Shown: positions 17,022-24,779 of the stretch, in pieces | Numbering within the stretch: position 1 is the first letter of the stretch | Layout of the letters: every line of letters begins with the position of its first letter | Source: Actinomycetota bacterium | GTDB lineage: Bacteria > Actinomycetota > Acidimicrobiia > Acidimicrobiales > Iamiaceae | Length of the DNA: 64,000 nt | Assembly: GCA_016185275.1 (NCBI GenBank) | Contig: JACPNX010000010.1 | Span: forward strand, 62,001 to 126,000 | Direction of reading: 5' to 3' | Notes under the pieces: model-generated | What the model was told of the DNA's origin: nothing | The model's input: only the letters and a program-made list of their open reading frames with translations | Databases searched by the model: none | Translations under genes and position numbers: made by a program

Positions 17022-17800
17022 CAGCCGCCGCTCCCGCTGCGGCTCCGGCTGCTCGAAGGGGCCGTGGTGGTGGGCTCGGGGTAGCTGGCGCCCTGCGGCC
17101 CCGGGCGCGTGCCCGTCACTCGGGCGAGCACGATCGTGCCCGCCTTGATGGCGTTCACCACCTGGAGGCGGATCTTGGCATCGGGCACGGCCAGGACCAC
17201 CTTGGTGCCGCTGCTCGACGGCGAGAGCGCTTCGCTCGCCTCGCTGATTCGCAGCACCCGGGCGTCCGACATGAGGCGCCGGGTCGTCGCACTCTCGTTG
17301 TCGCCGTAGGTGGCGTAGACCTCGACGCGGTCGCCGGCCACCAGCTCGCCCGAGACGGCGGCCGCCGCCGGCAGGTCGAGCTCGACGGTTGGCTGGGCGT
17401 CCCGGCCGACCGTGCCGATCGAGCCGGCTTGGACGAGGCCCCCCGACTGGACCGGGGCGAGGGTGACCGCGCCTTCGAGTGCCGAGACGTCGCGGAACGC
17501 GCCGCGGGCGACGTCGGCGGGGAGGTCGGCCGCGACCGTCCGGAGGTCGTCGGAGCCCAGGACCTGGCCGATGCGCAGGTCCCGGGCCGCCACCACGTAC
17601 CGGGTGGTCGGGCCCTTCCCGGCGCCGCTCACCGCGGCGAAGATCCCGACCAGCGCGGCCGCCACGAGAAGGCCGCCGACGACGGGTCGGCTGCCGGGCA
17701 GGCCGCGGCGAGGGGTGACGGTGCGGGCAGAGTCGCCGTTGGACGAAGCGGGGGCGGTGGCGGTGGCGGGATCGAGCGGTCGGCGCGGCGGGGCGACCAC
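17021..17800 (-). CDS. cpaB: CpaB/RcpC-like SAF-domain pilus protein
   Basis: A 259-residue protein: a disordered basic and proline-rich N terminus, one transmembrane helix (VVGGLLVAAALVGIFAAVSG), then an SAF domain (YVVAARDLRIGQVLGSDDLR) and the RcpC region (VELDLPAAAAVSGELVAGDR, VVLAVPDAKIRLQVVNAIKAG). It ends in a Thr/Ser-rich tail. CpaB proteins are periplasmic or cell-wall pilus assembly factors. The GTG 17800 start is chosen because AGGAG lies 6 nt upstream. First gene of the Tad operon. In this monoderm-type locus there is no secretin gene beside it. Confidence 0.9.
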   Translation of the reverse strand: MVAPPRRPLDPATATAPASSNGDSARTVTPRRGLPGSRPVVGGLLVAAALVGIFAAVSGAGKGPTTRYVVAARDLRIGQVLGSDDLRTVAADLPADVARGAFRDVSALEGAVTLAPVQSGGLVQAGSIGTVGRDAQPTVELDLPAAAAVSGELVAGDRVEVYATYGDNESATTRRLMSDARVLRISEASEALSPSSSGTKVVLAVPDAKIRLQVVNAIKAGTIVLARVTGTRPGPQGASYPEPTTTAPSSSRSRSGSGG

Positions 17801-17833
17801 GGGAGCTCCTGGCTGGGAGGGTGGGGCCCGGGT

Positions 17834-17860
17834 GACGTACCTCGCGGCCTGCCCGGTCAA
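17834..17860 (-). promoter_or_regulatory. Weak promoter candidate for the Tad operon
   Basis: On the minus strand TTGACC (17855-17860) is followed after 15 bp by TACGTC (17834-17839), giving a short leader to the cpaB GTG. Spacing is shorter than ideal, so this is tentative. Confidence 0.25.
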
Positions 17861-17971
17861 ACCTGACTACGACGGAGTAGGGGTGGTGTACCGCTCTGCC
17901 AGCGCGTGATGGGCCGAGCCGGCGGGGGCCATGGAGGGCCGGCTGGCCCTGAGAGGCGATGAGAGCCGGTG

Positions 17972-17977
17972 TAGGGT
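17972..17977 (+). promoter_or_regulatory. TAGGGT -10 box, leaderless start of BldC-like gene
   Basis: TAGGGT lies 7 nt before the ATG at 17985, so a transcript starting 6-7 nt downstream would begin at or next to the start codon. Confidence 0.5.
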
Positions 17978-17984
17978 GCCGGTG

Positions 17985-18239
17985 ATGAGCAGCAGCAGCA
18001 GCGCCTCCGGCGGCGCGTCGCCCCGGTGGTTGAGCACCGCCGAAGCCGCTCGCCGGCTCGGGATCACGGCACGCACCCTCTACCGGTTCATCGACGAGGG
18101 CCAGGTGCCCGCCTACCGGTTCGGCCGCGTCATCCGCTTGAAGGAGGACGAGGTCGACGCCTTCATCGAGTCATGCCGGATCGCGCCGGGCACGCTCGAG
18201 CACCTGTACCCCGAGACGCTCGGCGGGCGGGAGACCTGA
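17985..18239 (+). CDS. BldC-like / excisionase-type helix-turn-helix protein
   Basis: An 84-residue MerR-like single-domain DNA-binding protein: PRWLSTAEAARRLGITARTL, YRFIDEGQVPAYRFGRVIRL, then EDEVDAFIESCRI and a conserved-looking tail PGTLEHLYPE. This fold is shared by BldC developmental regulators and phage excisionases; no integrase is nearby, so a chromosomal regulator is more likely. The ATG at 17985 is preferred because a TANNNT box lies 7 nt upstream. It diverges from the Tad operon, separated by 184 bp, and could control it; that is inference. Confidence 0.8.
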   Translation: MSSSSSASGGASPRWLSTAEAARRLGITARTLYRFIDEGQVPAYRFGRVIRLKEDEVDAFIESCRIAPGTLEHLYPETLGGRET

Positions 18240-19298
18240 CGCGCTGATCGCGGGTGGTGCGGCGTCGCGTCCGCACGCGGCGAATCTCCGGGATCGCCCA
18301 TCGTCGAGTTCACTCGTCCTCGATTCGGGCAAAGGACGACGGCCCTACCTGAATGGGTTCTGAGCACCCACCATCCCGGCGCCCTGCCTGCGGGCCGCCA
18401 CCGACGAGGTGTCTACCTTCCTCACCCACCCCGGCGCCGGCCGGCTCTGCTTCGGCGGCAAGGGCCGACCCGAGCTCGGCACCGGCGTGCTCGAGCGGGT
18501 CATGCGGGAAATGAGGGCCACACCGACGTCGGCGTGTGCTGGTCCGTTCCCCGGCGTCGGAGCAGTCCTCATGGTCAACCCCCAACGCACGTACGCTCAT
18601 GGCCCATCCTCACCGACCCGGTGTCCAACCAACCATCAGTAGCACGGTCAATCTCATCGCATGAGGTCAATGTCAACTTCGCCTCGCGACCGAACCTCAG
18701 ACACACATCAACCACCAACTCGATCCGCGACAGCACCACCAACCAACCGCCGGCGACCCCGCCATGCGCTCTGAACCCGCCGACGCTGAGTGCGACCCAG
18801 CAAAGGCCCCATGAGCTGAAACGGTTCTGCCCTCCTCACGGCTCGGTCGATCCGACAATCAAAAGACCACGGCGCACGCAGGGGCAGCGGGGCCGACAAA
18901 CCGGGGAGGCGAGCTTTCCAAGCCGCCGAATGATTCCGCCGGCCGCGATCCCTCCTCCAGCAACTCTCGCTCCGGCGCGTGCATCGAAGCGGCGTTGAGT
19001 GCCGCTCCCAGAACTCCCCCGGTTCCCAACATCCTTCTGCGCTTCCTTGATCTTCGTTGTGGCCTCGCTATAGCCGCGCTTGTCATAGGTCGCCCATTGG
19101 CCCAATTGCCAATAGCAGCCCTTTCGGTGTCGCCTAGTTCTGGCCGATGTGGCCCGCCATCATTGTTCGAGTAGTCGTCCACTGAACCGGGACCAGCGCC
19201 TGCGGCGCCCGGGCCGCAACCGGGGCCAGCTGCAGTAGGATCTGGCGGGTTTGGTTTCGGACCGGGCAAGTCTGTGTCGTCGCTCAGAGGGCTGGTGG
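18240..19298. other. Degenerate intergenic region, lower GC, no confident gene
   Basis: About 1.06 kb with no convincing gene. From roughly 18,560 to 19,250 the base composition drops visibly (A/C-rich runs around 18,650-18,770) compared with flanking DNA. Short ORFs exist on both strands. The longest plausible one is a 136-codon minus-strand frame (18859-19269, TTG start, N-terminal PGPKPNPPDPTAAG then VDDYSNNDGGPHRPELGDTE). It has no recognisable domain, and a neighbouring minus frame (YDKRGYSEATTKIKEAQKDV) also looks protein-like, suggesting a frameshifted relic. No tRNA, tmRNA, RNase P or riboswitch signature was recognised. Confidence 0.5.
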
Positions 19299-19403
19299 TC
19301 AGGGCTCGGCGACGCGGATGTCGATGCGGAGGTCGGCGGCGATCTCGGCGAGGCGGGCGCCGACCAGGACGCGCACGGCCAGGTATTCGTCGATCACCAA
19401 CAC
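19299..19403 (-). pseudogene. Very short ORF, possible truncated gene
   Basis: A 34-codon frame starting GTG and reading VLVIDEYLAVRVLVGARLAE, then 14 more residues to TGA. It begins 12 nt after the preceding gene's stop and stays in the same reading frame. The residues look like the N terminus of a longer protein, with codon use like real genes, and coding character ends abruptly at the edge of the degenerate region. It may be the remnant of a second gene in a two-gene unit. Identity unknown. Confidence 0.3.
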
Positions 19404-19415
19404 GACGGCGGCCGG

Positions 19416-19628
19416 TCAGTCGAGGTCGTCGTCGGTGTCGTGACCGCCGCCCAGGGCCGGGTCAGCGGCCGCGTCGGCGTCGAGCGCTGCCTGGAACTCG
19501 TCCATGAGATCGCCCGCAGTCATCCGCAGCAGCAGCTCGCGACCCTCGGGGGTGATGCGCGGATCCCCGGCTCGGCGCCGGCGGCGGCGTTCCTCGAGGG
19601 GCTCTTCGCCGATGGTCACGGGTTCCAT
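19416..19628 (-). CDS. Small acidic hypothetical protein
   Basis: A 70-residue protein with a strong AGGAGG Shine-Dalgarno 4 nt before its ATG, which makes translation likely. Composition: an Arg run (EERRRRRRAG) near the N terminus, a helical ITPEGRELLLRMTAGDLMDE core, and an acidic C terminus ending in Asp-rich residues. It resembles a small antitoxin-like or accessory protein in size and charge, but no family is recognised. The downstream same-frame fragment hints at a disrupted two-gene unit. Confidence 0.6.
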   Translation of the reverse strand: MEPVTIGEEPLEERRRRRRAGDPRITPEGRELLLRMTAGDLMDEFQAALDADAAADPALGGGHDTDDDLD

Positions 19629-19873
19629 TGTGCCTCCTGGTCGGGCCGCTCGGGCGCGGTCGCGTGGGTGCATCGGTGTGCAGGTTGCTGATCGGTCCGG
19701 GACGAACGGGACGGCAGCATCCGGCAGGTGCAAGTGCGTCCGAGTGCCATGGTCAGGTCCGCGGGACGGTCGGGGCGAGGGTGCAGCCCTCGGTCGCAAT
19801 CGTGTTCGGCTCAGGTGGGGGTGCCTGCTGGGCATCCCCCTCCCCGGGGAGGCATCGCGTATGAGGAGTGACG
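19629..19873. other. Non-coding stretch upstream of the transposase relic
   Basis: No gene is seen. It includes the leader and Shine-Dalgarno of the minus-strand small gene and a perfect 14-bp palindrome, CCTCCCCGGGGAGG, at 19839-19852, which could be a transcript hairpin or an element end. With the following relic it forms a gap of about 390 bp between genes. Confidence 0.4.
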
Positions 19874-19960
19874 ATGCCCGAGCCGAGCAGGAAGTTCGAT
19901 CCGGAGTTCCGCACGCGCGGTCAGGATCGTCAGGGAGACCGGTGATCGACATGGGCGCAT
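19874..19960 (+). pseudogene. IS3-family OrfA-like transposase relic
   Basis: The ATG at 19874 opens MPEPSRKFDPEFR; after a frameshift the next frame reads RAVRIVRETG. Together these match the typical N terminus of IS3-type OrfA helix-turn-helix proteins (RKFDPEFRxxAVRIVRETGR). Downstream the similarity is lost within about 20 codons, and no OrfB or clear terminal repeats are present, so this is a decayed fragment. Confidence 0.5.
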
Positions 19961-20018
19961 CCGACCGAACAACAAGCTCGTCAAGCACGGACGCGCGACC
20001 TGTGCCCGACCCGGCCGG

Positions 20019-20555
20019 CTACGCCAGCATGAGCTCGGCCACCGCGGTGATGGGCACATACGCGGCGCCCGCGTCGCCGTCGAGGCGAACCGTCAGGACG
20101 TCGATGCCTGCGCTGCGAAGCTCGCCGGCGACGGCCTGGCCGTCGCGGGTGCCGAGGCGGATCCGCGGGCGTTCCGCCGCGAGCGCCAGCGCGGCCTCCG
20201 CGAACGTGACGTCGAGCGCGCGGGGACGGTCGCCCGGTCCCGGGCTGCGTCCCTTCGGGCGGACCGCCACCACGCCGTCGTAGCGGAGTAGCAGATCGGT
20301 GCCGTCGCCGGTGCGCAGGGCGAGGAAGTCGTCGGCGACGGCGCGCACCAGGCCACCGTGGCGCCGGCCCCCGGCGGTCTGCACGACGACCTCCTGCTCG
20401 CGCTCGGCCAGGTCGAGCAGGAGGCCGGCCAGGGTGGCCTCCTCCTGCGCCTGCTGGCGCAACCAGCGCTCGCGTGCCCGTGACTCGGCGGCGGCGTCGG
20501 CACGGGTGGCCGCCAGCCAGCGGTCGAGGTCCTCGACGATGTCACCAGTCGGCAC
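20019..20555 (-). CDS. Unknown conserved-looking protein, LSm/SH3-like core
   Basis: A 178-residue protein. Residues about 1-60 form a charged helix (DLDRWLAATRADAAAESRAR, ERWLRQQAQEEATLAGLLLD). A beta-rich core follows (VVVQTAGGRRHGGLVRAVAD, DFLALRTGDGTDLLLRYDGV) in a pattern like LSm/SH3-type small barrels, then RPRIRLGTRDGQAVAGELRS, GIDVLTVRLDGD and AAYVPITAVAELML, a second similar strand set. No catalytic residues stand out; RNA or nucleic-acid binding is only a fold-based guess. GTG 20555 is chosen as the first start before clear coding sequence. It diverges from phoH across a 213-bp GC-rich spacer. Confidence 0.7.
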   Translation of the reverse strand: MPTGDIVEDLDRWLAATRADAAAESRARERWLRQQAQEEATLAGLLLDLAEREQEVVVQTAGGRRHGGLVRAVADDFLALRTGDGTDLLLRYDGVVAVRPKGRSPGPGDRPRALDVTFAEAALALAAERPRIRLGTRDGQAVAGELRSAGIDVLTVRLDGDAGAAYVPITAVAELMLA

Positions 20556-20732
20556 GGCCGGCTGTTCTACCCGGCGATGCCGAGCCGCGCCGGCTGGTCG
20601 CCGGCTGGCCGGCCGGTGGGCGTCGGCCACGCGCCGGCCGGGCGGCCGGGCGGCCGGGCTTCCGGCCACCGCCCGGCCGTGAGCGGGAGGCCCCGCCGGC
20701 ATCGACCCGGGGAAGCGCGCCCGGGTGCTCGG

Positions 20733-20738
20733 TAGGCT
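20733..20738 (+). promoter_or_regulatory. TAGGCT -10 candidate for phoH operon
   Basis: TAGGCT sits 30 nt before the phoH GTG. The upstream spacer (20,560-20,730) is filled with GCCGG/CCGGC and GGCCGGGC tandem units that would fold strongly; no -35 is evident. Confidence 0.35.
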
Positions 20739-20768
20739 GGCGGCCCTACTCATCCGACGGACAGCAGC

Positions 20769-21725
20769 GTGGCGACGACCCAGGTCAAGATCAGCGTTCC
20801 CGGCAACCATCTCATGACCCCGCTGCTCGGCGCCCGCGACGAGCACCTGCGCGTCGTCGAGGAGGCCTTCCCCGGCACCCTCGTCCACGTCCGGGGCAAT
20901 GAGGTGGTGGTCGACGGCGCGGAGGCCGACCGGGTGGGCCGGTTGGTCGAGGAGCTCGTCGTCCTCGTCGAGCGCGGCCAGCGCCTCGACCCCGAGGTGG
21001 TGCGCCGGACGATCGACATGGTGCGCGCCGACGAGTCACCTTCCGAGGTGCTCACGTCGGAGGTGTTGCGCTCGTTCCGCGGCCGGCCCGTGCGACCCAA
21101 ATCGAGCGGCCAGAAGCGCTACGTCGACGCCATCGGCGCCAACGTGATCACCTTCGGCATCGGCCCGGCCGGCACGGGCAAGAGCTGGCTGGCCGTGGCC
21201 ATGGCCGTCCAGGCGTTGCAGGCCAAGCAGGTCGACCGCATCATCCTGACCCGCCCGGCAGTCGAGGCGGGGGAGCGGCTGGGTTTCCTGCCCGGCGACC
21301 TCATGGCCAAGGTCGACCCGTACCTGCGCCCGTTGTACGACGCGCTGCACGACATCGTCGGCACCGACGGCGCGGCGCGGCTGCTCGAGCGCGGGGCGGT
21401 CGAGGTGGCGCCGCTCGCCTTCATGCGCGGCCGCACCCTGAACTCGTCGTTCGTCATCCTCGACGAGGCGCAGAACACGACCCCCGAGCAGATGAAGATG
21501 TTCCTCACCCGCATCGGGTTCGGCTCGCGTGCCGTCGTCACCGGCGACACCACGCAGGTCGACGTGCCAGGAGGGCGCTCGGGCCTGGCCGGCCTGGCCG
21601 AGGTGCTGGCCGGCATCGAGGGCCTCGAGTTCGTCCGCCTCACGAGCAAGGACGTCGTCCGGCACCGCATCGTGCAGGACATCGTCGACGCGTACGAGCG
21701 GGCGGCTGCGCCCGCGGATCGTTGA
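20769..21725 (+). CDS. phoH: PhoH family ATPase
   Basis: Cytosolic P-loop ATPase of the PhoH family, linked with RNA metabolism and usually encoded next to ybeY. 318 residues: N-terminal KH-like portion (about 1-100), Walker A GPAGTGKSWLA, the RIILTRPAVEAGERLGFLPGD block, Walker B SFVILDEAQNTTPEQMKMFL, and sensor motifs RAVVTGDTTQVDVPGGRSGL. GTG start, first gene of a phoH-ybeY-corC-era unit. Confidence 0.96.
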   Translation: MATTQVKISVPGNHLMTPLLGARDEHLRVVEEAFPGTLVHVRGNEVVVDGAEADRVGRLVEELVVLVERGQRLDPEVVRRTIDMVRADESPSEVLTSEVLRSFRGRPVRPKSSGQKRYVDAIGANVITFGIGPAGTGKSWLAVAMAVQALQAKQVDRIILTRPAVEAGERLGFLPGDLMAKVDPYLRPLYDALHDIVGTDGAARLLERGAVEVAPLAFMRGRTLNSSFVILDEAQNTTPEQMKMFLTRIGFGSRAVVTGDTTQVDVPGGRSGLAGLAEVLAGIEGLEFVRLTSKDVVRHRIVQDIVDAYERAAAPADR

Positions 21726-21750
21726 GGGCGCGCGCACCGTGCGACCGCCG

Positions 21751-22329
21751 ATGAGGGAGGGGCCCGGGCCGTCGCGGCGGCGCCGGGTTCCCGACGAGGG
21801 CACGCTCGAGGTGTTCGTGGCCGACGAGCAGGCCGACGAACCGGTGGCGGTCGACCGCTGGGCCGGACTGGCCGAGCAGGTCCTCACCGAGTGCGGCGTG
21901 CGCGGCGACGCCGAGCTGTCGGTGCTGTTCGTCGACGAGCAGGCGATGGCCCGCCTGAACGAGCGCTTCATGGGGCAGGCCGGTCCCACCGACGTGCTCT
22001 CGTTCCCCATCGACGAGGACGTGGTGGAGGTGGGCCGCAGCCCCGACTCATCCACCGCGGGGCCGGACCGGCCGCCTCCCGAGGCGGGTGACGCGCCCGT
22101 GCTGCTCGGCGACGTCGTGATCTGCCCCGCCGTGGCGGCGCGCCAGGCTTCGGCGCACGCCGGTTCCTACGACGACGAGGTAGCGCTGCTCGTCGTGCAC
22201 GGCGTGCTCCACGTCCTCGGCATGGACCATGGCGACGAGGGCGAGCGGGCCGCCATGCAGGCCCGCGAGCGGGATCTGCTCGCCCGCTTCCACGGACCGC
22301 TGGCCGGTGATCCGTGGGCCGAGCCCTAG
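21751..22329 (+). CDS. ybeY: Endoribonuclease YbeY (rRNA maturation factor)
   Basis: Zinc-dependent RNase required for 16S rRNA 3'-end maturation. The 192-residue product has RLNERFMGQAGPTDVLSFPI and the zinc site HGVLHVLGMDHGDEGE with all three His residues. An acidic and proline-rich insertion of about 25 residues separates the SFPI strand from LLGDVVIC. ATG 21751 lies 25 nt after phoH; GTG 21739 is an in-frame alternative. Confidence 0.93.
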   Translation: MREGPGPSRRRRVPDEGTLEVFVADEQADEPVAVDRWAGLAEQVLTECGVRGDAELSVLFVDEQAMARLNERFMGQAGPTDVLSFPIDEDVVEVGRSPDSSTAGPDRPPPEAGDAPVLLGDVVICPAVAARQASAHAGSYDDEVALLVVHGVLHVLGMDHGDEGERAAMQARERDLLARFHGPLAGDPWAEP

Positions 22330-22336
22330 GCCGGCG

Positions 22337-23668
22337 ATGCCGTTCACTGCGGCCGTGATCGCCGCCGTGCGCTTCGGCGGGGCCGAGCTGGCGATGCTCG
22401 TCGCCCTCGCCGTCCTGCTGCTCCTGCTCGCGTCGCTCGGGCTGGCCGAGACCGCGCTGACCCGCATGAGCCGCCACCGCGCCGCCGCGCTGGCGGACGG
22501 TGGGAGCCGCCGGGCCCGGCGCCTGCAACGGCTCGTCGAGCATCCGGAGCGGTTCATCAACGCGCTCCTGCTGCTCGTGCTCGGTGCGCAGACTGCGCAG
22601 GCGGCCATCACGACGTTGCTCGCCGACCGCATGTTCGGCAGCGCCGGCGTGGTCGTGTCGCTGTTCGTCAACGTCGCCGTGGTGTTCGTGCTGACCGAGG
22701 CCGCCCCGAAGACCTGGGCCGTGCAGCACACCGACACGGCCGCCCTCGCCGTCGCGTCGCCGGTGGCCGCGCTGACCCGGCTGTGGCCGCTGCGGATGCT
22801 GTCGCGCGGCCTGATCGGGCTCACCAACGTGGTGCTCCCCGGGCGGGGCCTGCGCGAAGGGCCGTTCGTGTCCGAAGAGGAGCTGCTCGCCGTCGCCGCC
22901 GACGCGGTCGAGGCCGAGGCCATCGAGCACGAAGAGCGCGTCCTCATCAAGCAGATCATTGACTTCGGCGACACGATCGTCCGGGAGGTCATGGTGCCTC
23001 GCACCGACATGGTCACCGTGGGTTCCAACTTCCGGGTGGCCGACGTGATGGAGGTCGTGCTTCTGAACGGCTACAGCCGCCTTCCGGTCATGGGCCAGAG
23101 CATCGACGACATCGTCGGCGTCGCCCACGCCAAGGACCTCATGCGGGCCGAACGCGACGGGCGGGAGACCGAGCCGGTCTCCGCGTTCATGCGCCCTGCC
23201 CGCTACGTCCCCGAGACCAAGCGCGTGGCGGAGCTGCTGCGCGAGATGCAGGACGAGCGGTTCCACCTCGCGGTGGTGATCGACGAATACGGCGGCACCG
23301 CCGGCCTCGTCGCCCTCGAGGACCTGATCGAGGAGCTGGTCGGCGAGATCGTCGACGAGTACGACCGCGAGGACCCGCGTGTCGTGCCGCTGCCGGGCGG
23401 CGACCTGCGCGTCGACGCCCGCCTGTCCATCGACGACGCCAACGACGTGCTGGCCCGCCCGCTGCCCGAGGGGGAGTGGGACACGGTGGGCGGCCTGATG
23501 TTCTCCCGGCTCGGCAAGGTGGCCGCCGTGGGCGACGAGGTCGAGGTGCCGGGCCACCGATTGCGGGTCGAGCGGGTCCAGGGCCGCAGGATCATGCGCG
23601 TGCGCATCACCCCGGGATCCGACGACGGCGGCGCCGACGACGGCGACGACGACGAGGCCCGCCCGTGA
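22337..23668 (+). CDS. CNNM/CorC-like membrane transporter protein with CBS domains
   Basis: 443-residue HlyC/CorC family protein. N-terminal CNNM transmembrane domain (about three to four helices, LAMLVALAVLLLLLASLGLA with ETALTRM; FINALLLLVLGAQTAQAAIT), then a CBS pair (IVREVMVPRTDMVTV, DDIVGVAHAKDLM, HLAVVIDEYGGTAGLVALED) and the C-terminal CorC/HlyC ligand-binding domain (EWDTVGGLMFSRLGKVAAVG). The family is associated with magnesium or other metal homeostasis. ATG 22337 lies 7 nt after ybeY and the stop overlaps era as GTGA. The C terminus is an Asp-rich tail. Confidence 0.92.
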   Translation: MPFTAAVIAAVRFGGAELAMLVALAVLLLLLASLGLAETALTRMSRHRAAALADGGSRRARRLQRLVEHPERFINALLLLVLGAQTAQAAITTLLADRMFGSAGVVVSLFVNVAVVFVLTEAAPKTWAVQHTDTAALAVASPVAALTRLWPLRMLSRGLIGLTNVVLPGRGLREGPFVSEEELLAVAADAVEAEAIEHEERVLIKQIIDFGDTIVREVMVPRTDMVTVGSNFRVADVMEVVLLNGYSRLPVMGQSIDDIVGVAHAKDLMRAERDGRETEPVSAFMRPARYVPETKRVAELLREMQDERFHLAVVIDEYGGTAGLVALEDLIEELVGEIVDEYDREDPRVVPLPGGDLRVDARLSIDDANDVLARPLPEGEWDTVGGLMFSRLGKVAAVGDEVEVPGHRLRVERVQGRRIMRVRITPGSDDGGADDGDDDEARP

Positions 23669-24705
23669 CCGGCCCCGCCGAAGGAGCACCGGGCGCGCCC
23701 ACGCCGGACGCGCCTTCCCCGCCGGTCGCACCGTCCCCGCCGGTCGCGCCGTCCCTGCCGGTCGCACCGTCCCTGCCGGGCGCGCCCGCGCCGGCGCCGG
23801 GCGCGGATCACCCGCCGGGCCCGGACCCAGAGCCGTTCCGGTCAGGCTTCGTCACGCTCGTGGGCCGGCCCAACGTCGGCAAGTCCACGCTGTTGAACCG
23901 CATCCTCGGCACGAAGGTGAGCATCGTGTCGGACAAGCCCCAGACCACCCGCCATCAGATCCGCGGCGTGCTCCACCGCCCCGGCGCGCAGATCGTCTTC
24001 GTGGACACGCCGGGCATCCACAAGCCGCGCACGCTCCTCGGTGAGCGGCTGAACGCCACCGCGGAGCACGCACTCGGCGACGTGGACGTCGTGTGCCTCG
24101 TGCTCGATGCCACGCAACCGCTCGGCCGCGGGGATCGCTGGGTGGCGCAGCGCTGCCCGCCCGACGCCGTGGTCGTCGTCAACAAGGTCGACCGGGCGAC
24201 GCGCAAGGAGGTGCTCGACCAGCTCGCCGCCGCCGCGGAGCTGGGGCGCAGCGAGTACTTCCCGGTGTCCGCTCGCACCGGCGAGGGCGTGGAACGGCTT
24301 GTCGACGGTCTCGTCGCTCGCCTGCCAGCGGGCCCGCAGTACTACCCCGAGGACATGGTGAGCGACGTGCCCGAGCCCGACCACGTGGCCGAGCTGGTGC
24401 GCGAGCAGCTCCTCGCGGTGATGCGCGAGGAGGTGCCGCACTCGATCACGACGCGGGTGTCGGAGTGGGAGTGGCCGCGCATCCGGGTGGAGATCCTCGT
24501 CGAGCGCGACTCGCAGAAGGGCATCGTCATCGGCCGGGGCGGTCTGGTGCTCAAGGAGGTCGGGACACGGGTGCGGGAGCAGCTTCCGAAGGGCGCCCAC
24601 GTCGAGCTGTTCGTCAAGGTCGACCCCGAGTGGCAGCGGCGCGGCGCGGCTCTGGATCGGCTCGGCTTCGGCACCGCCGGCCGGGCCGGGAGCGACGTCG
24701 GCTAG
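23665..24705 (+). CDS. era: GTPase Era with proline-rich N-terminal extension
   Basis: Ribosome-assembly GTPase that binds the 3' end of 16S rRNA. 346 residues; the GTPase core begins near residue 60 with G1 GRPNVGKST, G2 region DKPQTTRHQIRG, G3 DTPGIHKP, G4 NKVD, G5 SARTGEG, and a C-terminal KH domain with VIGRGGLVLKEVGTR. The first 58 residues are an Ala/Pro/Ser-rich tail built by 18-bp tandem repeats, absent from typical Era (about 300 residues). GTG 23665 overlaps the upstream stop, but translation could start later; no internal start with a better ribosome site was seen before the core. Confidence 0.95.
   Translation: MTGPAEGAPGAPTPDAPSPPVAPSPPVAPSLPVAPSLPGAPAPAPGADHPPGPDPEPFRSGFVTLVGRPNVGKSTLLNRILGTKVSIVSDKPQTTRHQIRGVLHRPGAQIVFVDTPGIHKPRTLLGERLNATAEHALGDVDVVCLVLDATQPLGRGDRWVAQRCPPDAVVVVNKVDRATRKEVLDQLAAAAELGRSEYFPVSARTGEGVERLVDGLVARLPAGPQYYPEDMVSDVPEPDHVAELVREQLLAVMREEVPHSITTRVSEWEWPRIRVEILVERDSQKGIVIGRGGLVLKEVGTRVREQLPKGAHVELFVKVDPEWQRRGAALDRLGFGTAGRAGSDVG
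23713..23784 (+). repeat. Four 18-bp tandem repeats in era
   Basis: Four consecutive units close to CCGTCCCCGCCGGTCGCG code the hexapeptide PSPPVA and variants in the Era N-terminal extension. They diverge only at a few positions, suggesting recent slippage. Confidence 0.85.
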
Positions 24706-24711
24706 CGCTCG

Positions 24712-24763
24712 GCCTGCGCTCACCTCGCGCTCGGCTCGCGCTCGGCTCGCGCTCGGCTCGCAC
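24712..24763. repeat. Short tandem repeat between convergent era and helicase genes
   Basis: Decamer-like units CTCGGCTCGCG are repeated about four to five times in the 74-bp gap between two converging genes. It could form slipped structures in transcripts from either side; a terminator role is possible but there is no U-tract. Confidence 0.6.
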
Positions 24764-24779
24764 GAGTCGAGGCCCGCGC

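Noticed and set aside
8009-17800. Type II or type IV secretion system instead of Tad pilus
   Set aside because: The CpaB-TadZ-TadA-TadB-TadC-TadE combination with a small pilin-like protein is specific for Tad/Flp loci; no secretin, PilT or VirB4-like gene is present.
17985-18239. Phage excisionase
   Set aside because: The helix-turn-helix is shared with excisionases, but there is no integrase, phage gene or att-like repeat nearby; a BldC-like regulator is the simpler reading.
18310-18642. ORFs of about 80-100 codons on both strands near 18.4 kb
   Set aside because: No ribosome site, no family-like residues and competing frames; left as part of the degenerate region. A plus-strand stretch (VSTFLTHPGAGRLCFGGKG) has gene-like codon use but could not be assigned.
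18240-20018. Possible tmRNA, RNase P RNA or riboswitch in the gene-poor region
   Set aside because: No signature sequences or convincing long-range pairing were found by eye on either strand.
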